Positions 57,211-64,000 of a stretch of DNA of 64,000 nucleotides are shown here, one piece after another. Source of the DNA: Periplaneta americana (lineage: Eukaryota; Arthropoda; Insecta; Blattodea; Blattidae); NCBI RefSeq assembly GCF_040183065.1, contig NC_091131.1, positions 102,053,330 to 102,117,329 on the forward strand, read 5' to 3'. Both the position numbers and the translations under genes were made by a program. Each line of letters begins with the position of its first letter. Position 1 is the stretch's first letter. Below the pieces are notes generated by a model that worked only from the letters and a program-made list of their open reading frames with translations, had not been told where the DNA came from and did no database searches.

Positions 57211-57430
57211 AAAGGGGGCGTGGCGAGCTACGTGCACCTCATCCCCCTCGTTTGAGTATAACAACATAACGGTCCGTTACGGAGTGGTCAAGTAACGGTA
57301 CCAGCCGTGCCGAGCTGCCTCGCCGCGCTCCGTGCCGTACCATTGAGACTCATCTCACTAGGCTAAGATGGACGAGTTCAATGAACTACGGCAGTATCTG
57401 ACCGAGTACCAGTCATCCAACTAAACCGTA
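57211..57430 (+). promoter_or_regulatory. CpG-rich promoter-like island
   Basis: I count about 18 CpG in roughly 210 bases, in a background that is nearly CpG-free. It contains a GC-box/KLF-type word (GGGGGCGTGGC), a 13-base palindrome TAACGGTCCGTTA (57267-57279) and another GTAACGGTAC (57292-57301), both with MYB-like AACGG cores. No TATA box is clear. The strand is inferred from the ORF at 57368. Confidence 0.45.
57368..57424 (+). CDS. Candidate 18-codon small ORF
   Basis: ATG at 57368 in strong start context (AAG before, G after) opens MDEFNELRQYLTEYQSSN and stops with TAA. It lies in the CpG island, so it may be an upstream ORF in a 5' leader or the start of a coding exon, although no good donor site precedes the stop. 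I do not recognise the peptide. Short ORFs of this length are common by chance. Confidence 0.25.
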   Translation: MDEFNELRQYLTEYQSSN

Positions 57431-57599
57431 CGTAACTTAAGTGAAAAACAAGAAAGTAAGAAAACGAGTTTGAAATATATGCCGAAAAATTCGCCGTTAC
57501 GTTGAAAGAAGTAAGACTGTTAAAGTTGCAATGTTTATTCCAATATATTGGTATGAAGCAAACACCTCACATGTCAACAACAACAGTAACATAACCTAT

Positions 57600-57718
<119 letters not shown>

Positions 57719-57719
57719 G

Positions 57720-59540
57720 GTATTATTGTATTAAATATGTGGTAAACTATTTTTAATATCTCACAATATTTTACTTTTTTAACGTTTACATTTTTATTTC
57801 TGTGGGGAAATATGCTTCACGTCAGAGGAAGTTTTTTCAACATGGTGGTGGAAAAATGACACGTTACTGAAGTGTCACCTGCAGGAAACAATTTAAATTC
57901 ACGGCACGAAATTTTTAATGTATTGTTTAAAAAGCGAGTCTAAAAGAAATAATGCGCATGCAACATTTGAAATCAAATTTATTCTTGTAAATCACTGCAA
58001 TATTACCACAATAGCAACGATAAATTATTCTGAACATGCCACTCTAAAGTGCTTCTTCGGATTCACGTAGAATGGAAACGCTTTGCTACAAACTCTGCGG
58101 TATCAGTTTGATTTCTGGCAGACAAATGGAGATTTATCACTCGCCCATGGATAATTTTTGTGTGACTGTCCTGAGCTAACCTTGACCTTGGGTTGTTGGG
58201 GCCACATAGCCAGGAGTCCTGTTAATTGTGATTTGGTGACGATTCATTTGGTATTTATAAGAGTGACAGCTGAAAGAGTCAAAGATCCAATCCTTCAATG
58301 TATAGTTACATTTTGATAATAATAGGGATATATTTGTTGCAAATCTTTCAGTAAGAAAGGTTCAATTTTCCAAAAGATTTAAATTCTTCCTTATTAGAAT
58401 ATAGAATTAAAATGTGTGTCTATAATATAATGCTTCGTTTACAAGAAAGTTACGTGGGAAAAGACTAACAGTTGAAAACAGAAGTTAAAAGAGTAGCAAT
58501 TCTTTCTGCTACCTATACAACGTATTTATTTCTTTAACGTACTTTTAAATTAAACTAGCTAAACAACATCATTTGTTCCGCTTTAGACAGAAACAGTGTA
58601 ATATTCTGGAGTTTTGTAGGTTGAAATGTTAGAGTCCGATTACAAGGGGCAAGATTAACAGGCATTTAACAATCTGTCGCTGAGACCATTTCGTAGTACG
58701 CATACGATGAAACAATAACGGAGACTATCTTAAGTACCTATTTTAAAAGTAATGCACATCCTACGACGACAAGGGGACAGGATTCGATTCCTAGCAGAGT
58801 AATGGTTATTTTCCTCTCTGCCCTTTCCATATGTGAAGGGAGAATGGGTAGAAGTCCTTCTGTACTATGTCCAGTCACTTTTATATACAAATATCTTCAG
58901 AGAAATGTGTTAGATCAGTGAAATGCTCCGGGTGGATATACAGCCAGGAAATACTACAGCGATGGATGTCAGGTGGTTAATTATTGTCACTAGATTTAAC
59001 TATTCCCAGTGCGCCAACGGGTTCGTACCTCCATGACGGGTCTTGAGAAATAGTTTCTCGCATTATCGGCGTTTGTTCATGGGAATAGACATTGAATAAA
59101 TATCACCTAATTTTATATAATTACCACCCTGTATGTTTTCTTTTTTGACAAGATGAAATGGTATAGAATGAAAGGGAAGGTAAGATGAAATTAAAAGTGT
59201 TGATGGAATGAAGGTTTTAGAGTTGAGGAAAAATTAGGGTTTAGGCTATAAAATAAATAATTGTCGCAAAAATGCACAAATAAAAAATTATATTTGTGTA
59301 AATTGCAAAATGCTAATGCAATATTAGCCTATAAATAATTGTGCAGAAAGATGAAATTAATAACGATGCAAAACAAAAACTTATGTAATTTGTTTCTTGG
59401 AGTTTTATTACTTTCAATCCATCTTACCACACACTAGATATATTTATGCAGATAAGTAAATCATTAGTAGTTATGTTTAGAATCAATTACTGCTGAATTT
59501 ATATCACATTAAAGTATGTTATTTTATGGGCACTCTAAAC
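57720..59540. other. Unassigned sequence
   Basis: 58140-58280 is less AT-rich ('ctaaccttgaccttgggttg'). 58770-58880 contains 'aggattcgattcctagcagag', which could be a SINE fragment. No gene was recognised. Confidence 0.4.
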
Positions 59541-59543
59541 ATT

Positions 59544-59640
59544 GAAATTCTTTACTAGTAGGCTCTTCAAGGTTTATTGTTAGCTGACATAGAAATTCTT
59601 TACTAGTAGGCTCTTCAAGATTTATTATTAGCTGAGTGCT
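59544..59640. repeat. Two-copy tandem duplication, 48-bp spacing
   Basis: GAAATTCTTTACTAGTAGGC 'tcttcaag.tttatt.ttagctga' starts at 59544 and again at 59592. Confidence 0.92.
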
Positions 59641-60475
59641 AACTCTTTTTACTGTAAGGAGGTTTCTAATTCCAGTGTTTACAAGATTCATACGACTAAA
59701 CCCTCACTCACAATTCACAGTATGCGATGGAATTATATAAATCAATTAGAAGAAATTGTTCACTTAACTTACATGAATTGCACCAACTCCTTGAAATCAA
59801 TTCCTGAACATCTATTGCTCAATACCTTTTTGAACATTGCCCATGCCATTAGCATTTCATTTATATTCAGATTAGTTCAAACACATCTCTGATTTCATTT
59901 TCTCCGTCACCATCTTCGTTTCCGAAGTCCAATGTGGTTGTCGCATTTTTTGCACACTTAAAGTCAAAGTTTATTGCATTTTTAGAAGTCGAGTATCAAA
60001 ATGTGACAAATGCGACTGTGGCTTAAACACTGGAAAAAATTAGTAAATCCCGGGAAACCTCTAAACCTCCGATTTTGTCCACAAAAAATAGACTATCATA
60101 TCAGTCAACGCTGAGTTCGAGGAACGATAAGCTCGCGTTCTAGTAGTACATTACCAGATGGTCATATCTCTGTTTTAGCGAATGACTATAGTATGTTTTC
60201 TACTGTATACAAGTTTATATTCCGCGTTGTCTTATGTGGCAGTTTTGAACTACACGTATCAGCAACGTTATGGGCAGTCAAGAAACTAATTAAAATGCCA
60301 CTTTAAAGACTTTCTTCTCTGGAAAAATGAATAACAATATGTTCAAAGTTGGAGCATATCACGAAACGAGCTGGAAGCGAGTAGTATGATTTTATTTAAC
60401 CACGTATTCAACTGCAGATATTATTCAGAGTTGAAATTCAACATAGGCGAGAAATGACAGACGAATTTTGCCTGT
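59641..60475. other. Unassigned sequence
   Basis: No recognised gene or repeat. Confidence 0.5.
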
Positions 60476-60479
60476 AGCC

Positions 60480-60655
60480 ATCTAACAGATACAAGATTCT
60501 TTTATCTGCCGAGATCCACAGCTTTATTTCCTTCCGAAGGAAGCCATGCGAAGGATTTTAATACTCTTCAGAATCCATCGTCCTCGGCCGGGTTTAAACC
60601 CGCGAACCTCGGATCCAATGGCCAGTATGATAACCATTAGACCACCGAGGACGAC
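60480..60655 (-). mobile_element. tRNA-derived SINE (tcctcggtgg family)
   Basis: On the minus strand the head is GTCGTCCTCGGTGGTCTAAT 'ggttatcatactgg' (box A) and 'gaggttcgcgggtttaaacccgg' (box B). The body has 'catggcttccttcggaaggaaataaagctgtgg'. The head also occurs at 13438. Confidence 0.82.
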
Positions 60656-60685
60656 ACTGGAAAACCTTATGCATGAAACTAAGAC

Positions 60686-60867
60686 CACAGTCTAATATAT
60701 ACAGTCACGAAGCTCAATACATAGTAAATATTCATCCATAGATAGTTGCTAACCACTAGGATCGCTACTATCGCCTCATTACAGACAATGCAAAATAGTA
60801 CCTACACAGTCTATTGTTTCTAGCACCCTCAAAACTCAAGCTTCGTGACTGTATATACTAGACTGTG
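60686..60867. mobile_element. MITE with 7-bp target duplication
   Basis: The ends CACAGTCTAATATATACAGT and its inverted match (ACTGTATATACTAGACTGTG) are 182 bases apart. CTAAGAC flanks both (60679-60685 and 60868-60874). The inverted arms extend about 30 bases to 'cacgaagct'. Confidence 0.88.
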
Positions 60868-61088
60868 CTAAGACTAACACTGTCACCATCAACATCTTTA
60901 TCGTTATCATTATCATTATTTTTAAAGGTTGATTCTATGTTTATTTGTTATGAACCTAATTAAATCTAGAGTTGATTTGTTCATCACTTCTTTGGAGATC
61001 TCACTTGTATCCTGCCTCTTCGGTTGTAGACTGTCATGAACTATGGTTGTTCGTTGTTTTACATTTTTTAAATGTGATATATCCATTA

Positions 61089-61793
61089 TGTCTCGTGACC
61101 AGAATATTGTACGAAATGGAAATATAAAAATTGGAGATTTATCCTTCGAAGGGGTGGAAAAATTCAAATATCTTGGAGCAACAGTAACAAATATAAATGA
61201 CACTCGGGAGGAAATTAAACGCAGAATAAATATGGGAAATGCGTGTTATTATTCGGTTGAGAAGCTTTTATCATCTAGTCTGCTGTCAAAAAATCTGAAA
61301 GTTAGAATTTATAAAACAGTTATATTACCGGTTGTTCTGTATGGTTGTGAAACTTGGACTCTCACTCTGAGAGAGGAACATAGGTTAAGGGTGTTTGAGA
61401 ATAAGGTGCTTAGGAAAATATTTTGGGCTAAGCGGGATGAAGTTACAGGAGAATGGAGAAAGTTACACAACGCAGAACTGCATGCATTGTATTCTTCACC
61501 TGACATAATTAGGAACATTAAATCCAGACGTTTGAGATGGGCAGGGCATGTAGCACGTATGAGCGAATCAAGAAATGCATATAGAGTGTCAGTTGGGAGA
61601 CCAGAGGGAAAAAGACCTTTGGGGAGGCCGAGACGTAGATGGGAGGATAATATTAAAATGGATTTGAGGGAAGTGGGATATGATGATAGAGACTGGATTA
61701 ATCTTGCACAGGATAGGGACCGATGGCGGGCTTATGTGAGGGCGGCAATGAACCTTCGGGTTCCTTAAAAGCCATTTGTAAGTAAGTAAGTAA
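61089..61793 (+). mobile_element. RTE-like LINE, 5'-truncated, with exact target duplication
   Basis: It is flanked by the 13-bp duplication GATATATCCATTA (61076-61088 and 61794-61806). The plus-strand frame stays open for 241 codons to a stop at 61768, but its first 16 codons lie in flanking DNA, so the LINE part is about 225 residues. It includes FKYLGATVTNINDTREEIKR, 'KTVILPVVLYGCETWTL', 'RRLRWAGHVARMSESRNAY' and GRPRRRWEDNIKMDLREVGY. These are the C-terminal end of a non-LTR retrotransposon reverse transcriptase. The 3' end is (TAAG)n. The open frame and exact duplication suggest a recent insertion. Three other fragments are in this region. Confidence 0.92.
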
Positions 61794-61959
61794 GATATAT
61801 CCATTACAGTCTGTCCTATTAGATTTTGGACTTTAGCTCTTCAATGCCATTATTACTCTTTTTATCTATTAATTACGAGTATCTTCTACTGTTTCCGGAG
61901 CTAATTTCTGAAAAATCAGTTTTTAACATAAGAGTTTTTTTTCTTCATATTTTAACCTT

Positions 61960-61990
61960 CAGATCCATTAAACCTTCAGATCCATTAAAC
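61960..61990. repeat. 17-bp direct duplication
   Basis: CCTTCAGATCCATTAAA occurs twice in a row. Confidence 0.9.
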
Positions 61991-62260
61991 ATAGTTGAAG
62001 CTATTGCTGTCGTAAGTCCATATTTATGTATTTCTTCAGATTGCTGTGGAATAGTTGGAAGTGGCATTTTCATTCGTATTGTAAAGTAGTACACAGTGTA
62101 ACTAAATAAGTTATTTGAGGAAATGTAGGGGAGACAAAAAGAATACATTTTGTTTATGGCCTAAAACGCTAACTTCTTACGAAAAGTAACACTACTCCGT
62201 ATAATGAAACTGATGTAACGAATGTCGTGCAATAGCCGAAATAAAATTCTTGCAGTGTTC

Positions 62261-62263
<3 letters not shown>

Positions 62264-62307
<44 letters not shown>
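62264..62307. repeat. (TA)n microsatellite
   Basis: About 22 units. Confidence 0.95.
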
Positions 62308-62309
<2 letters not shown>

Positions 62310-62725
62310 TATGTATTACATTTTATGATTCTGTTCATGTATTACCATTTTTTTTTAATTGACGGTCACCGTTCGTGCGTCGCTGTTTTGCCTACAGTCG
62401 CCACTTTCAACAACTATTCTGATGATTAAAATATTTATGAAATCTGACAAATAAGACACTGAACTAACAACGACAAGAATTTAATTTGACCTAAAGTACG
62501 ATATTTGTTATTGTAATCAGTGTAATTTTATAAATTATTGATGTCCGTTGGAAAAAAACTTTATTCAACATGTAGGCTACAGGTTATAATTAAAATCTTT
62601 TATTCATTTATCCCTCTTTAATCTCCCAGATTCTGTAAAAGTAATTTACTTACTTCCTGTATATACTTTATAAAGTATCTTAATGAAATCTGACATTTTG
62701 AAATTTGTTTCATTGGTTTTCTGTT
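62308..62725. other. Unassigned AT-rich sequence
   Basis: No recognised gene. Confidence 0.5.
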
Positions 62726-62729
62726 AATA

Positions 62730-63527
62730 TACACCGTCATTTATAAGTCCGTGAAACATTTTAGAAATTCACCACAAATAAACTACGCATCGGATAATTG
62801 TATCCAATTCTTACGCCAATAGAGAAATTCTCCAGGTTTTTTTTAAAGGAAAACCCCGCTCTCATAGTTGCCATATTTTGCCGCTAAGAGACAGTAGTAC
62901 CAAATATGGCGTTCAGTAAACATGAGCAGTCATTTTGTGTTTTGCAATTTCTACGCAAGATCCTCGTTCATTATCAGGCCTACTTTACAGCGATGATTTC
63001 GAGTAGGAATCTAGAAAGCAGCATCTGTTTTCAACAGTATCAAGAAATGCTATGATAAATTCCAGATTTACATAAACATATTGGAAACTGGATGATGCCA
63101 CAGGTGAATGAAGATAGGTAATGAGAACATCTTTCATCAAGGCGGCTGTCTAGCTCACTACCACAAAAACGTGCGAGGATATCTCAATCAAAATATGTCA
63201 TGAAGGATAGAATGCACGGAACAAGAAGATGACGAGTTAATGCCATGGCCACCCCGATCCCCGGATTTAATCCCCTTGACTTTTTCTTGTTCGGGTTTGT
63301 GAAGGATAAGACTTTGTGTCTCTGCTCCCACTAATCTTCAACCGTATCACCACTCCTGTGGCTCTGGTCGACATTATTGACTGTCACTTAACACATAGAT
63401 GTCTGCTGTATCAACAGAGGTGAATAGATTGAGCATCTGTGAAACATGTAAAAAAAGAGTTTGCAAAAAATTTGTTATCCGTTGCATAGTTTATTTGTGG
63501 TTTCACGGACTTATGAAAGACGGTGTA
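62730..63527 (+). mobile_element. Short mariner-like element, both ends present
   Basis: The left end TACACCGTCATTTATAAGTC 'cgtgaaac' pairs with the right end 'gtttcacggacttatgaaagacggtgta'. TA lies on both sides (62728-62729 and 63528-63529). Plus-strand fragments near 63240-63310 read PWPPRSPDLIPLDFFLFGFV, the conserved block near the third catalytic residue of this superfamily. The rest of the transposase is unrecognisable, and 798 bp is too short for an active element. Confidence 0.88.
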
Positions 63528-63529
63528 TA

Positions 63530-64000
63530 AATGAGTCATTATTATGTTCTGCACAACAAACAAAACTTTGTTTTATCATTGTTATAGCTACACTACACAA
63601 CATTTAATTATTCTGATTGCTTACAAGAAATTGCAGATACGGTAATGTAAAATGCATCTCACATAAAAAAATAATCTTTCCCGTTGGTTTGAGTTAATTC
63701 AATACAGCTATACTTGTTAGTAAAATTTTTATGTTGTCGTTTGCAGAAAACCAGTTCGGATGATTCATTGGGTAACACATTGACACTTAGAAACTTGCTT
63801 CAGACACACAATAAGCGAAAACTTTTCACGTGGCTTGGCATTCCTGCAAGCGCTGTTCGTTTCGGAGGGTCACAACCTCACTGATGCATAAAATTTCATG
63901 CTCTGCGCTGCCAAAATTTAACCTAATAATGACCCTATTATAAGTGGTCGCTGTTTTCAGAATACAAATTGCCCTTGCTCCAACAGGAAGTCGAGCCTTC
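63530..64000. other. Unassigned sequence
   Basis: No recognised gene or repeat. Confidence 0.5.

Overview
This window looks like AT-rich, repeat-dense DNA from a large insect genome. A cockroach or termite (Blattodea) is my best guess. It is inferred from the style of the SINEs, the RTE-like LINE and the short palindrome TAGGCCTA, not proven. There are no bacterial operons, CRISPR arrays, phage or viral genes. Most of the sequence is transposon debris, microsatellites and tandem arrays. I see no complete functional protein-coding gene.

Layout. Positions 1-2.1 kb hold an inactive hAT element (975-2096) with a clean 8-bp target duplication. SINEs fill 2.2-5.1 kb. A 20-bp minisatellite runs from 5.2 to 7.66 kb. 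A decayed hAT, a 214-bp palindrome, a defective mariner with both ends intact, and an RTE-like LINE tail carrying a nested SINE lie at 8.7-12.7 kb. From 13 to 25.9 kb there are scattered SINEs, a LINE 3' end, a mariner fragment, a pogo/Tigger-type MITE and one repeat-free block at 22.0-22.4 kb that could be conserved non-coding DNA. From 26.0 to 30.9 kb a purine-rich array is built of 137-bp and then 103-bp units. From 31 to 38 kb there are CTCF-like motifs, SINEs, a 72-bp array and a second, inverted array of the 20-bp family. LINE tails, a short exon-like stretch (39689-39754), a long-arm foldback element (42503-43259) and more SINEs fill 38-53 kb. A second copy of the first hAT family sits at 53712-54773.

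The clearest gene-derived sequence is an intronless, frameshifted copy of VPS37A (ESCRT-I) on the minus strand at 55.45-56.42 kb with an A-run downstream, best read as a processed pseudogene. A CpG-rich, promoter-like island with an 18-codon ORF in good start context lies at 57.2-57.43 kb. The right end holds SINEs and MITEs, a 5'-truncated LINE with an exact 13-bp target duplication (61089-61793) and a short mariner with both ends (62730-63527).

The very long open frames inside the tandem arrays (up to 789 codons on the minus strand) come from base composition: the strand read is pyrimidine-rich and so lacks stop codons. I do not call them genes. The most useful observations are structural: three SINE families share one 3' end, the 20-bp minisatellite occurs in two inverted arrays 30 kb apart, all arrays show strong purine strand bias, TAGGCCTA is far over-represented, and several transposons are bounded by exact target duplications.
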